Source: Mycolicibacterium sp. CH28
Lineage (GTDB): Bacteria > Actinomycetota > Actinomycetes > Mycobacteriales > Mycobacteriaceae
Assembly: GCF_004745805.1 (NCBI RefSeq)
Contig: NZ_SRLQ01000006.1
Span: forward strand, 1-49,831
DNA: 49,831 bases
Reading direction: 5' to 3'
Numbering within the stretch: the stretch's first letter is position 1; the number at the start of each line of letters is the position of its first letter. Positions 1-9,125 of this stretch are shown here, piece by piece. The position numbers were made by a program, and so were the translations under genes. The notes under the pieces are model-generated. The model saw nothing but the letters and a program-made list of their open reading frames with translations. It had not been told where the DNA came from and made no database searches.

Positions 1-1480
1 GTTCGATGGTGGTGGGATTCCGTTGCCCGAGCCCGCCGCAGGGTTGACTTCCCGATAGTTGTTCCCGAGCCCTGAGCTCTTCGACAGAACGAAGTCCTGC
101 GGCGTGCTGGAGTCACGGACGGCTAGTGAGATGACGGACCTTGGAGTCCTGCGATTAGGGCGCCGCGTGAATCCACCGGTAACGGCATGACCATCGAACG
201 AAGGAGTGATGACACCTTGGGACTGTATTGCGGAATTGATTGGGCCACAGACCATCACGACGTCGCCATCATCGACAGCGACGGACATGTAGTGGCCCGC
301 GGACGAGTCAGCAACGACGCGCCCGGTTTCTCCGCGTTGTTGACACTGCTGGCCGAAGCCGGCGACAGTGCCGCCGATCCGATCCCGGTCGGCATCGAAA
401 TCGACCACGGTCTGTGGATGGCTGCGTTGCGGGAAACTGGCCGGGTGATCTATCCGATCAACCCGCTGGCCGCCTCGCGTTACCGAACGCGGTACTCGGT
501 GTCGGGAGCCAAATCCGATGCCACCGACGCGGTGCTGCTGGCCAACATCGTGCGCACCGACCCCGACGCGCACCGGCCACTGCCCGCCGACACCGAAGCA
601 GCCCAGGCAATCCGAGTGCTGGCCCGGGCCCAGCAGGACGCCGTCTGGGCACGCCAGCAGGTCGGCAACCAAGTCCGTGACCTGCTCAAAGAGTTCTACC
701 CCGCAGCGATCGTGGCCTTTGCCGACCTCGACGGCGGGTTGACCCGCCCCGACGCCCGCGCCATCCTGGCCGCCGCACCGACACCGGCGCAAGCAGCCAA
801 GCTCACTCCGGCGCGACTGCGTCGACTGCTCACCAAAGCCGGCCGCAAACGCTACCTCGACCGCGACATCGCTCGACTGCGAGAGGTTTTCAGCGACACC
901 TACCTGCGCCAGCCTGCGGCGGTGGAGAACGCGATGGGCATTCACCTGTCCGCGCTGCTGGGGCAATTCGAAGCGGCCTGCACCGCCGCCGACGCGCTCG
1001 CTGAGGCGGCGATCGCCCATTTTGAGCGGCACCCGGACGCCGACATCATTACCAGCTTCCCCGGACTGGGCATGCTCACCGGTGCCCGGGTGCTCGCCGA
1101 AATCGGTGACGACCGCTCCCGGTTCACCCAAGCCCGCGGACTCAAAGCGTTCGCCGGGTCGGCGCCCATCACTCGCGCCAGCGGAAAGAAAACCGTTGTC
1201 CTGCACCGCCACATCAAGAACCGCAGACTCGCCGCTGTGGGCCCGATCTGGGCCCTGGCATCGCTGCGCGCCTCGCCCGGAGCCCGCCGCCATTTCGACA
1301 CCCGCCGCGCAGCTGGAGACTGGAACCACCAAGCCCAACGACACCTGTTCAACAAGTTCCTCGGTCAACTCCATCACTGCCTCCACACCAGCCAGCACTA
1401 CGACGAACACGTTGCGTTCCCACCTCCTCTCCAACTCGCGGCTTGACTCTTAACTCCGTGAGATGTCTTTCGTGTTCAAA
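1..1480 (+). mobile_element. IS110-family insertion sequence, ends undefined
   Basis: The transposase at 187-1446 is preceded by about 186 bp of non-coding DNA and followed by a short non-coding tail, which is the usual layout of an IS110-group element. IS110 elements normally lack terminal inverted repeats, so the borders cannot be read from one copy. The left end may lie before base 1, and the right end is a guess within a few tens of bases of the stop codon. The upstream DNA holds small stem-loops (CTTCG at 80-84 pairing with CGAAG at 90-94) and a direct repeat AGTCCTGCG (93-101 and 145-153). It is the expected position of a bridge RNA. Confidence 0.5.
187..1446 (+). CDS. IS110-family transposase (DEDD recombinase)
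   Basis: This 419-residue protein is an IS110/IS116/IS902-type transposase. The N-terminal RuvC-like domain shows the DEDD set at about D18 (in GIDWA), E71 (in GIEID) and D111/D114 (in KSDATDA). The C-terminal Tnp domain has the helix-hairpin-like FPGLGMLTGARVLAEIGD segment (about 291-308) and a candidate catalytic serine, S332, in TRASGKK. All key residues are present and the frame is intact, so the element may still be active. By family knowledge, the enzyme works with an RNA transcribed from the non-coding end that base-pairs with donor and target DNA. ATG at 187 is the start that places the first catalytic Asp at the usual distance from the N-terminus. Confidence 0.93.
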   Translation: MTIERRSDDTLGLYCGIDWATDHHDVAIIDSDGHVVARGRVSNDAPGFSALLTLLAEAGDSAADPIPVGIEIDHGLWMAALRETGRVIYPINPLAASRYRTRYSVSGAKSDATDAVLLANIVRTDPDAHRPLPADTEAAQAIRVLARAQQDAVWARQQVGNQVRDLLKEFYPAAIVAFADLDGGLTRPDARAILAAAPTPAQAAKLTPARLRRLLTKAGRKRYLDRDIARLREVFSDTYLRQPAAVENAMGIHLSALLGQFEAACTAADALAEAAIAHFERHPDADIITSFPGLGMLTGARVLAEIGDDRSRFTQARGLKAFAGSAPITRASGKKTVVLHRHIKNRRLAAVGPIWALASLRASPGARRHFDTRRAAGDWNHQAQRHLFNKFLGQLHHCLHTSQHYDEHVAFPPPLQLAA

Positions 1481-1566
1481 CTGCGGTGCGACGTGACCTC
1501 TTTGGCATCAACGGATTTCGTAGGTTCCGCTGAGGTCGGCCATGTCCGCTCACCCCGCGCCTGATT

Positions 1567-1606
1567 TTTAGGTAACCTAAAGATACAGTTCTTAAGTTAC
1601 ACTAAA
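1567..1606. promoter_or_regulatory. Two operator-like inverted repeats before marR
   Basis: Bases 1567-1581 form a perfect palindrome, TTTAGGT-A-ACCTAAA. A second, degenerate copy lies at 1592-1606 (TTAAGTTACACTAAA, 11 of 15 bases the same), 25 bp further on, ending 4 bp before the ATG of the MarR gene. Twin sites this close to the start suggest autorepression by the MarR protein. The AGGT/ACCT half-sites recall IdeR/DtxR boxes, but the spacing is too short for the 19-bp IdeR box. Confidence 0.55.
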
Positions 1607-1610
1607 CAAT

Positions 1611-2054
1611 ATGAGCGCGCAACGGCCGGGCGATGTCGATGAGCCAACTCTCGGCGTTCAGGTGCGGTCGACGGTGGGGCGGCTGTACCGACGCTTCCGC
1701 AGCGAACGGCCGGAAGGGGGTCTCGGCGACGCTGCGTTGGAAGTGCTTGTCCGGCTGTACAAATACGGACCCCAGACGCTGACCCAACTCAGCACCCACG
1801 ACCGCGTGGCGCCCGCATCCATGAGTCAGAGCGTGAACAGGCTGACCTCGGCCGGCTACGCCACCCGCACCCCGGACCCCGATGACGGCCGCAGGATCCT
1901 GATCGGCGTCACCGCCGAGGGCGCCAAGCTTGCGGTCGCAACCCGAAACCAGCGCAATGCGTGGTTGGAGAGCCGCCTGGATGCACTGGCCCCGGCAGAC
2001 CGCGCCGCCATCGCCCGGGCTTGCGTCCTTCTAGACTCCATCGCAGAGTCCTAG
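1611..2054 (+). CDS. MarR-family transcriptional regulator
   Basis: This is a 147-residue winged-helix regulator of the MarR type. The core shows the recognition region TLTQLSTHDRVAPASMSQSVNRLTSAGYATR (about 57-87, quoted in overlapping pieces: TLTQLSTHDRVAPAS and SMSQSVNRLTSAGYATR). It is followed by the wing PDPDDGRRILIGVTAEG, with the DDGR turn typical of the family. The C-terminal helix would form the dimer interface. It stands alone downstream of an IS110 element, with two operator-like sites directly before its ATG, so it probably represses itself. Its ligand and other targets cannot be read here; the reductase gene downstream on the same strand is a possible target. Confidence 0.88.
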   Translation: MSAQRPGDVDEPTLGVQVRSTVGRLYRRFRSERPEGGLGDAALEVLVRLYKYGPQTLTQLSTHDRVAPASMSQSVNRLTSAGYATRTPDPDDGRRILIGVTAEGAKLAVATRNQRNAWLESRLDALAPADRAAIARACVLLDSIAES

Positions 2055-2264
2055 GTAATCAACAAGACTCAGCAAGTAGCCCGAATCGGCCTGTCGATGC
2101 CAACCATTCGCACCATTCGGCTCTGTCGAGCGCGGCGCCCCAGGAGTGGACGAGCACGTCAATCAGTCTCCCCACTGGATCCCGGTGACGGCAGCGACGT
2201 GGGCAGTGCACGCACCGGCCAGGAATGACGGCTGCCCCTCTCCCCCGGCCCCGACCGCGGCGGT

Positions 2265-2270
2265 TACGGT
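2265..2270 (+). promoter_or_regulatory. -10 box for a leaderless start
   Basis: TACGGT fits the mycobacterial -10 consensus TANNNT and lies 7 nt before ATG 2278, with no Shine-Dalgarno sequence between. This supports a leaderless transcript and decides the start over an upstream in-frame ATG at 2146. Confidence 0.5.
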
Positions 2271-2277
2271 CGTGGCC

Positions 2278-3276
2278 ATGGAGACTTTCAAGGCACTACT
2301 GGCACGTCAGGACGGCGATCAGATCACCGCGGCGATCACCACCCTCGAGTCGGTCGATCTTCCCCCCGGTGACGTCACGATCCGGATCGCGTATTCCAGC
2401 GTCAACTACAAGGACGCGCTGGCGCTGACCCCGCGGGGCGGCGTCGTGCGGGACTACCCGATCGTGCCGGGTATCGACCTTGCCGGTGAGGTGGTGGAAT
2501 CCGCCTCGCCCGAATTCGCCGCGGGTGACCAGGTGCTGGCGCACGGCTACGAGATCGGTACCGGACGGCACGGCGGCTACGCCGAGTACGCCCGGATCCC
2601 CGCCGACCAGGTCGTCGCGCTGGGATCGCTGACACCGCGGGAAGGCGCGGCGATCGGGACTGCCGGGTTCACCGCCGCGATGAGCGTGCAGGCGCTCATC
2701 GATCACGGCATCAAGCCAGCGGACGGCCCGATCGTGGTGACCGGTGCGACCGGCGGCGTCGGGTCGGTCAGCGTCGACCTGCTCGCGACCGCCGGCTACC
2801 AGGTGGTGGCGTCCACCGGTAAGGCCGAGGCTGCCGAGCACCTGAGGGCGCTGGGCGCCGCGGAGGTCATCGGCCGGCTGCCGGAGGATCCCGAGGCCAA
2901 GCCCCGCGCGCTGGGCAAGGCGCGCTGGGCGGGTGCGGTCGATTGCGTCGGCGGCGCCACCCTGGCCGATGTGATCAGCACGCTGCAATACGGCGGCGCC
3001 GTCGCCGCCAGCGGCCTGACCGGTGGGCCCGCGCTGAACACGACGGTAATGCCCTTCATCCTTCGCGGTGTGTCGCTGCTGGGCATCGACTCGGTACAGA
3101 TGCCGATCGGACCGCGCCGGGCGCTGTGGGAACGCCTGGGCGGCGCTCTGAAACCGCGCCATCTGGCCGACGTCACCCACGAGGTCGACGTCAAGGATGT
3201 CGTCGCGGTCATCGACCAGGTGCGCGCCGGGAAGTACTCCGGGCGCGCCGTCGTCCGCGTCGCCGGCGGATTCTGA
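2278..3276 (+). CDS. YhdH/AcuI-type NADPH-dependent oxidoreductase (acrylyl-CoA reductase-like)
   Basis: This is a medium-chain dehydrogenase/reductase of about 332 residues, zinc-free subgroup. Family markers are SSVNYKDALALTPRGGVVR and YPIVPGIDLAGEV near the N-terminus, the GTAGFTAAM segment, and the nucleotide-binding ATGGVGSVSVDLLATAGY motif about halfway. Close relatives reduce acryloyl-CoA or quinone-like enones with NADPH. The ORF stays open back to 2146, but ATG 2278 begins the normal family N-terminus (METFKALLA) and has a -10 box 7 nt before it. It ends at a strong hairpin shared with the convergent antigen 85 gene. The exact substrate is unknown. Confidence 0.85.
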   Translation: METFKALLARQDGDQITAAITTLESVDLPPGDVTIRIAYSSVNYKDALALTPRGGVVRDYPIVPGIDLAGEVVESASPEFAAGDQVLAHGYEIGTGRHGGYAEYARIPADQVVALGSLTPREGAAIGTAGFTAAMSVQALIDHGIKPADGPIVVTGATGGVGSVSVDLLATAGYQVVASTGKAEAAEHLRALGAAEVIGRLPEDPEAKPRALGKARWAGAVDCVGGATLADVISTLQYGGAVAASGLTGGPALNTTVMPFILRGVSLLGIDSVQMPIGPRRALWERLGGALKPRHLADVTHEVDVKDVVAVIDQVRAGKYSGRAVVRVAGGF

Positions 3277-3290
3277 GGCGGAAACGACGA

Positions 3291-3324
3291 AGCGGGCCGC
3301 CGGTGCGAACACCGGCGACCCGCT
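3291..3324. terminator. Bidirectional hairpin between convergent genes
   Basis: Outer arms AGCGGG (3291-3296) and CCCGCT (3319-3324) enclose a perfect 7-bp stem GCCGGTG (3299-3305) / CACCGGC (3310-3316) with a CGAA tetraloop. It sits between the stops of the reductase (plus strand) and the antigen 85 gene (minus strand), as expected for a shared terminator. There is no U-tract, which is common in mycobacteria. Confidence 0.75.
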
Positions 3325-3335
3325 TGCTCAAACTG

Positions 3336-4358
<1,023 letters not shown>

Positions 4359-4456
4359 TCACGGATTTCAGAACTGAGTAAAACACGCCGTCACGAGGCA
4401 TTGAAAGTCGACTACGTTACACATTCGAGACTCGGCTCTTGTCAGGGTGGTAAACA

Positions 4457-4480
4457 AAAAGTAATGTCACTTTTAGTTTT
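4457..4480. promoter_or_regulatory. 24-bp inverted repeat, likely TetR operator, dioxygenase promoter
   Basis: AAAAGTAA (4457-4464) and TTAGTTTT (4473-4480) form an inverted repeat, 7 of 8 pairs, around an 8-bp centre. It lies 39 bp before ATG 4520. The same element, 21 of 24 bases identical with both arms exact, occurs at 9549-9572 before the tetR gene. This points to shared control. Confidence 0.6.
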
Positions 4481-4519
4481 GCGGACGCCCGTACCTCATC
4501 GCCGACCTCGGGAGATTCC

Positions 4520-5710
4520 ATGGAATCGTTCACCCACCTGCGCAAAGGCACGACTCCGCGGCGAGTGCACGCCGACCTGAACGGCCTCAAGGACGACGAG
4601 TTGGGGCGGGGCGGATTCACCGGCCGCACCGCGAACATCTACCGCCGCAACGACCCGACGCAATTTCGCGCCATCGGGCCGCTCCGGCCGCTCGATGTGC
4701 TCGCCAGTGAGCTCAAACCGAGTGACGCGACCGACGCCGCGGGGATACCGCTGCTGCTGTTCTCGAACCCCGACTGCCGGATCTGGCTGAGCCGGCGGGA
4801 CCAGCCCATGCCGTTTCACGTCCGCTACGTCGACGGCGACCTGCTGTGCTTCGTCCACGCGGGCACCGGACGGCTGGAGACCGAGTTCGGCCCGCTGGAC
4901 TACCGCCCCGGTGACTGGATCTATCTGCCCAAGGCCTGCACGTGGCGGCAGCTGCCGGGTCCCGGCGGGCAGGAGCGCAGCGACTCGGGGATCAATCCCG
5001 GCGGGCAGGAGCGCAGCGACTCGGGGATCAGTCCCGGCGGGAGCACCTGGCTGATGATCGAGGCCACCGACGAGTTTCGGGTGCCCCCTGCGGGACCGCT
5101 CGGACGGCACTGGCCGTTCGATCCGTCGCAGGCCGTCATACCGGAGCCGGCGCCGATCGACGCGGACCCGTTCGGGGACGGCCGCGCTGAGTATGAGGTG
5201 CGGCTGATCCATCGATCGATCGACGGCGTGGACACCACGACGCTGTTCTACGAACACAATCCGATCGATGTCGAAGGCTGGCGCGGCGACAACTACCCCT
5301 TCACCTTCAATATCGACGACTACAACGTCATCACCTCCGACAGCGTGCACCTGCCGCCGATGGTCCATCTGTTCATGGAGGCAACCGGTGTCTACGTGTG
5401 CAATTTCCTGCCCAAGCCGGCCGAGACCGTGCCCGGGACCGAGCGCACCCCCTGGTATCACCGCAATGTCGACTTCGACGAGATCGCGTTCTTCCACGGC
5501 GGCTCGCTCTACGGCATCCCGATGCCGCCGGGCCTGATCAGTCACGCCCCTCAAGGCGTGCACCACGGCGCCCCAGAGAAGGCCCGCGAACGCGCCCGGC
5601 GCAAGTTCGACGACTACACCAGCGTGGACTGGCAGGTGATCGCGATCGACACCCGGCATCGCCTGGTCCCCTCCCCCGAGGTGCTGGCCAACGACCTGGG
5701 GCAGCACTGA
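4520..5710 (+). CDS. Homogentisate 1,2-dioxygenase-like cupin protein
   Basis: The 396-residue protein resembles the homogentisate dioxygenase superfamily, Fe(II) enzymes that cleave aromatic rings. The N-terminal part (GGFTGRTANIYRRNDPTQF) and the cupin segment FVHAGTGRLETEFGPLDYRPGDWIYLP (given as FVHAGTGRLETEFG and YRPGDWIYLP) fit. Likely iron ligands lie in YHRNVDFDEIAF and ISHAPQGVHHG near the C-terminus. The His-Glu spacing differs by one from the human enzyme, so the substrate may differ. Residues 148-174 are an in-frame 12-residue tandem repeat (PGGQERSDSGI) between two cupin strands, an insertion not expected in the family. The gene starts a run with an alpha/beta hydrolase two bases downstream and carries a TetR-type operator in its promoter. 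Confidence 0.82.
   Translation: MESFTHLRKGTTPRRVHADLNGLKDDELGRGGFTGRTANIYRRNDPTQFRAIGPLRPLDVLASELKPSDATDAAGIPLLLFSNPDCRIWLSRRDQPMPFHVRYVDGDLLCFVHAGTGRLETEFGPLDYRPGDWIYLPKACTWRQLPGPGGQERSDSGINPGGQERSDSGISPGGSTWLMIEATDEFRVPPAGPLGRHWPFDPSQAVIPEPAPIDADPFGDGRAEYEVRLIHRSIDGVDTTTLFYEHNPIDVEGWRGDNYPFTFNIDDYNVITSDSVHLPPMVHLFMEATGVYVCNFLPKPAETVPGTERTPWYHRNVDFDEIAFFHGGSLYGIPMPPGLISHAPQGVHHGAPEKARERARRKFDDYTSVDWQVIAIDTRHRLVPSPEVLANDLGQH
4961..5041 (+). repeat. 36-bp in-frame tandem repeat, two copies plus a 9-bp stub
   Basis: Units at 4961-4996 and 4997-5032 differ at one base (AAT versus AGT at the end). A third partial copy, CCCGGCGGG, follows at 5033-5041. Each unit is 12 codons reading PGGQERSDSGI(N/S). 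It shares the 16-mer CCGGCGGGCAGGAGCG and the hexamer AGCGAC, in the same frame, with the array at the start of nuoC (15078-15192), with 27 of 36 positions equal. Confidence 0.95.
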
Positions 5711-5711
5711 G

Positions 5712-6899
5712 ATGACGGCCCCGACGAAGCGGGCCTACGAGCGTATTCCCTATCTCATTGCCTACCAGAATGATTCGGCAGTGCGCGATGTCTACGGCGG
5801 AGTGGCCGAGCTGGTGGTGCTGGAAAGCTACCTACTCCAGCCGTCGACACCGTCCGATACCGTGCTGCTGTTCATGCACCCGATCGGCGGTGGCGCATAC
5901 CTGCCGATGATCAACGCCTTGGCCCGCGCCGGTCATCACGTCATCTACTGCAACAGCCGCTTCCGCGGGACCGACTCGGCGCTGCTGATGGAGAAGGTCG
6001 TCGAGGATCTCGGTGAGGCAATCAAGGATGCCAAGAACCGGCTCGGGTACACCAAGGTCGTGCTGGCCGGCTGGAGCGGCGGCGGGTCGCTGTCGGCGTT
6101 CTATCAGCAGCAGGCCCAGCATCCGACCATCACTGCCAGCCCGTCCGGGGACGGACCCGACCTGACCACCCTCGGGCTCATACCGGCCGACGGCATCATG
6201 CTGCTGGCTGCCCACATCAGCCGGCACGGCACGCTCACCGAGTGGCTCGACGCGTCCATCCTGGACGAGTCAGACCCGACCCAACGTGATCCCGAACTCG
6301 ACCTCTACAACCCCGACAACCCGAACCAGCCGCCCTACACCACCGAATTCCTGGAGCGCTACCGACGGGCCCAGATCGACCGCAACCGGCGCATCACCGC
6401 GTGGGTGAAGGACAAGCTGGCCGAACTGCGGTCGGCCGGGCGTCCCGATGACGAGTTCTGCTTCGTCGTGCACGGCACCATGGCCGATCCGCGCTGGCTG
6501 GATCCCACGGTGGACCCCAACGATCGGCCCCCGGGTACGTGTTATCTCGGCGATCCCGCGGTGGTGAACATGAGCCCGGTGGGCCTGGCCCGGTTCTGCA
6601 CACTGCGCAGCTGGCTGTCACAGTGGAGCTACGACGACGCCCAGGGCGACGGTGTGGAGTGTGGTCGCGACATCGCGGTGCCGGCACTGGTGGTCGGTAA
6701 TCTCGCCGACGACGCCTGCACACCGAGTCATACTCGCAGACTGTTCGAGGCGATCGGTCACCCCGATAAGGAGATGTACGAAATCCCTGGTGCCAACCAC
6801 TATTACTCCGGGCCCGACCAACGTGACACGCTGCGCCAGGCGGTCGGCATCGTGACCGACTGGCTGGTGCGGCATGACTTCGCCGGAGCACAACCATGA
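5712..6899 (+). CDS. Alpha/beta-hydrolase family protein
   Basis: This 395-residue hydrolase follows the dioxygenase gene after one base. It has an oxyanion-region segment FMHPIGGG, the nucleophile elbow GWSGGG (Ser about 122), a C-terminal acid in GNLADDACTPSH and the catalytic His in GANHYYSG, so the Ser-Asp-His triad is complete. No signal peptide is visible, which suggests cytoplasmic action. The tight link to a ring-cleavage-type dioxygenase, CoA transferase and HMG-CoA-lyase-like enzyme suggests hydrolysis of an ester or ring-fission product in one pathway. The precise substrate is unknown. Confidence 0.82.
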   Translation: MTAPTKRAYERIPYLIAYQNDSAVRDVYGGVAELVVLESYLLQPSTPSDTVLLFMHPIGGGAYLPMINALARAGHHVIYCNSRFRGTDSALLMEKVVEDLGEAIKDAKNRLGYTKVVLAGWSGGGSLSAFYQQQAQHPTITASPSGDGPDLTTLGLIPADGIMLLAAHISRHGTLTEWLDASILDESDPTQRDPELDLYNPDNPNQPPYTTEFLERYRRAQIDRNRRITAWVKDKLAELRSAGRPDDEFCFVVHGTMADPRWLDPTVDPNDRPPGTCYLGDPAVVNMSPVGLARFCTLRSWLSQWSYDDAQGDGVECGRDIAVPALVVGNLADDACTPSHTRRLFEAIGHPDKEMYEIPGANHYYSGPDQRDTLRQAVGIVTDWLVRHDFAGAQP

Positions 6900-6984
6900 C
6901 CCGTGCGCGAGCAGTCGCAGAATCGCACGGCGCGACCACTATTGATGCGAGTCCGCGTCTGCTCGCGGAGGAAGGTGACCGGCG

Positions 6985-8193
6985 ATGACCGCTCCCACCG
7001 GGGCTCTGGACGGAATTCGCGTCATCGAAGTCGGCACGCTGATCTCGGGACCGTTCGCCGGCCGGTTGCTGGGCGACATGGGGGCCGAGGTGATCAAGAT
7101 CGAGCCGCCCGGCGCCCCCGACCCGCTGCGCACCTGGGGGCAGGCCGAGCTGGACGGGCACCACTTCTTCTGGACGGTGCACGCCCGCAACAAGAAGGCC
7201 GTCACCCTCAACCTGCGTGAGCCCCGCGGCCGAGAGCTGTTCCTGGAACTCGTCGAGCGCTCCGACATCATCGTGGAAAACTTCCGCCCGGGCACCCTGG
7301 AGAAATGGGATCTGGGGTATGACGTTCTGCACCAACGGAACCGGGGCATCATCCTGGTACGGGTCTCCGGGTACGGCCAGACCGGACCCGACGCACACAA
7401 GGCGGGCTACGCTTCGGTGGCCGAGGCCGCCAGCGGCCTGCGGCACATGAACGGCTTCCCGGGCGGGCCGCCGCCGCGGCTGGCGCTGTCGCTGGGTGAC
7501 AGCCTGGCGGGTATGTTCGCCGCGCAGGGTGCGCTGGCGGCGCTGTACCGGCGCACGGTCACCGGCGAGGGTCAGGTCGTCGATGCCGCGCTGACCGAGG
7601 CCTGCCTGGCCATCCAGGAATCGACCATCCCCGACTACGACGTCGGCGGCGTCGTCCGCGGCCCGTCGGGGACCCGGCTGGAAGGCATTGCGCCGTCGAA
7701 CATCTACCGCACCGCCGACGGCAGCTGGGTGGTGATCGCCGCCAACCAGGACACCGTATTCCGCCGGTTGTGTGCGGCGATGGGACAACCCGAGTTGGCC
7801 ACCGACGACCGGTTCGTCGACCACGGCGCCCGCGGTCGCCACCAGGACGAGCTGGACACCATCATCGGTGACTGGGCCGCGGAGCGTCAGCCCGACGACA
7901 TCATCGAAACCCTCGGCGCGGCGGGGGTCATCAGCGGACCGATCAACACCGTCGCCGAGGTGGTTCGCGACCCCCAGTTGCGGGCCCGTGGCATGCTCGT
8001 CGAGCATTTCGACGAGGGAATCGGCCGAAATGTGCTGGGCCCTGGCGTTATTCCGGTGTTGTCGGAAACCCCAGGTGGGGTGCGCAACGCCGGACCGGCC
8101 CGGCTCGGCCAGCACAACGACGAGGTGTACGGGGACCTGCTGGGACTGCCCGCAGACGAGATCACCGACCTCCAGTCCCGGGGGGTACTGTGA
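6985..8193 (+). CDS. CaiB/BaiF (family III) CoA-transferase
   Basis: This 402-residue family III CoA-transferase moves CoA between carboxylic acids. It opens with GALDGIRVIEVGTLISGPFAGRLLGDMGAEVIKIE (seen as GIRVIEVGTLISGPFAG and LLGDMGAEVIKIEPP), the family signature. The catalytic Asp lies in LSLGDSLAGMF at about 170. GGAGGAAGG before ATG 6985 is a strong ribosome-binding site. An 85-bp gap from the hydrolase gene contains a 9-bp inverted repeat (6906-6914 with 6959-6967). The stop overlaps the next start (GTGA), so the lyase gene is translationally coupled. Together they probably activate an acid to its CoA ester and then split it. Confidence 0.92.
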   Translation: MTAPTGALDGIRVIEVGTLISGPFAGRLLGDMGAEVIKIEPPGAPDPLRTWGQAELDGHHFFWTVHARNKKAVTLNLREPRGRELFLELVERSDIIVENFRPGTLEKWDLGYDVLHQRNRGIILVRVSGYGQTGPDAHKAGYASVAEAASGLRHMNGFPGGPPPRLALSLGDSLAGMFAAQGALAALYRRTVTGEGQVVDAALTEACLAIQESTIPDYDVGGVVRGPSGTRLEGIAPSNIYRTADGSWVVIAANQDTVFRRLCAAMGQPELATDDRFVDHGARGRHQDELDTIIGDWAAERQPDDIIETLGAAGVISGPINTVAEVVRDPQLRARGMLVEHFDEGIGRNVLGPGVIPVLSETPGGVRNAGPARLGQHNDEVYGDLLGLPADEITDLQSRGVL

Positions 8194-9095
8194 GCGGAGT
8201 GCCTCAGCACGTCACCATCCGCGAGGTCGCCCTGCGCGACGGTCTGCAGATCGAGGATCCGATTCCCCTGTCGGCCAAGCTCGAACTGCTCGCCGCGATT
8301 GCCGTGACCGGGGTGCGCGAGGTCGAGGCAACGGCATTCGTGTCGCCGTCCAAAGTGCCCGCCCTGGCCGACGCCCCGGAGCTCGCCGAGCACTTGAGCA
8401 CGTACCCCGATATCGAGTTCTCGGCGCTGGTGGCCAGTCCCAATGGGGCCAAGCGGGCGATCGCCGCGGGTCTGCGATCACTGGAGTACGTGGTGTCCGC
8501 CGCCGACGGGCACAGCCGCGCCAACGTCGGGCGACCCACCGCGGAGGCCACCACGCAGATCGCCGAGATCGTGGCCATCGCGCACGGCTCCGGGGTGAGT
8601 GTCGAGGTGATCATCGCGACGGCCTGGGACTGCCCGTTCGACGGGCCCACCCCGCCGCAGCGGGTGCTCGACATCGTCGAGGCGGCATGCGAGCAGGACG
8701 CCGACCGGATCGCGATCGCCGACACCATCGGCACGGCCACCCCCGGCCGGGTCACCGCGCTGGTGGACCGGGTGAAGCCACGCATTGGCGACATTCCGCT
8801 CGGGGCGCATTTCCACAACACCCGTGGAGCCGGGTTGGCCAGCGCGTACGCCGCGGTGGCGGCCGGGGTGAGCAGGCTCGACTCGTCGGTCGGCGGTTTG
8901 GGCGGATGCCCCTTCGCGCCAGGCGCCAGCGGCAACATCGCCACCGAGGACCTCGCGTATCTGTTGCGCGACAGCGGGATCGGGGTGGATGTCGACCTGC
9001 AGGCCGCCATCCACGCCGCGCGGGTCGCGCAGACGGTGGTCGGTCATGACCTGCCGAGCGCGCTGCTGCGGGCCGGCGACCGGATTCTGGGCTGA
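8190..9095 (+). CDS. Hydroxymethylglutaryl-CoA lyase-like enzyme
   Basis: This 301-residue HMGL-like TIM-barrel enzyme cleaves 3-hydroxy-acyl-CoA-type substrates by a retro-Claisen reaction. It has the LRDGLQIE motif (Arg16, Asp17), the metal-binding HFHNTRG (His207, His209) and the family signature VGGLGGCPFAPGASGN with catalytic Cys240. Start GTG 8190 overlaps the CoA-transferase stop by 4 bp. The pairing with a CoA transferase, and the acyl-CoA dehydrogenase further along, suggests breakdown of a branched acid to acetyl-CoA and a keto acid. The physiological substrate, HMG-CoA or a homologue, cannot be fixed from sequence. Confidence 0.9.
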   Translation: MSGVPQHVTIREVALRDGLQIEDPIPLSAKLELLAAIAVTGVREVEATAFVSPSKVPALADAPELAEHLSTYPDIEFSALVASPNGAKRAIAAGLRSLEYVVSAADGHSRANVGRPTAEATTQIAEIVAIAHGSGVSVEVIIATAWDCPFDGPTPPQRVLDIVEAACEQDADRIAIADTIGTATPGRVTALVDRVKPRIGDIPLGAHFHNTRGAGLASAYAAVAAGVSRLDSSVGGLGGCPFAPGASGNIATEDLAYLLRDSGIGVDVDLQAAIHAARVAQTVVGHDLPSALLRAGDRILG

Positions 9096-9125
9096 GAGCC
9101 GACGCCGGCGGTCATGATGGGTGCC

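Noticed and set aside
1567..1581. Iron box (IdeR) call
   Set aside because: The arms TTTAGGT/ACCTAAA are separated by one base, giving 15 bp in place of the 19-bp IdeR box; MarR autoregulation is the simpler reading.
4496..5707. 403-codon frame antisense to the dioxygenase-like gene
   Set aside because: It stays open through the 36-bp repeats but has no recognisable domain. The plus-strand gene has cupin motifs and a promoter.
6394..8115. 573-codon open frame on the minus strand
   Set aside because: It lies antisense to the well-supported hydrolase and CoA-transferase genes, and its translation is low-complexity (Arg/Gly/Asp/Val-rich) without any domain. It is a high-GC shadow.
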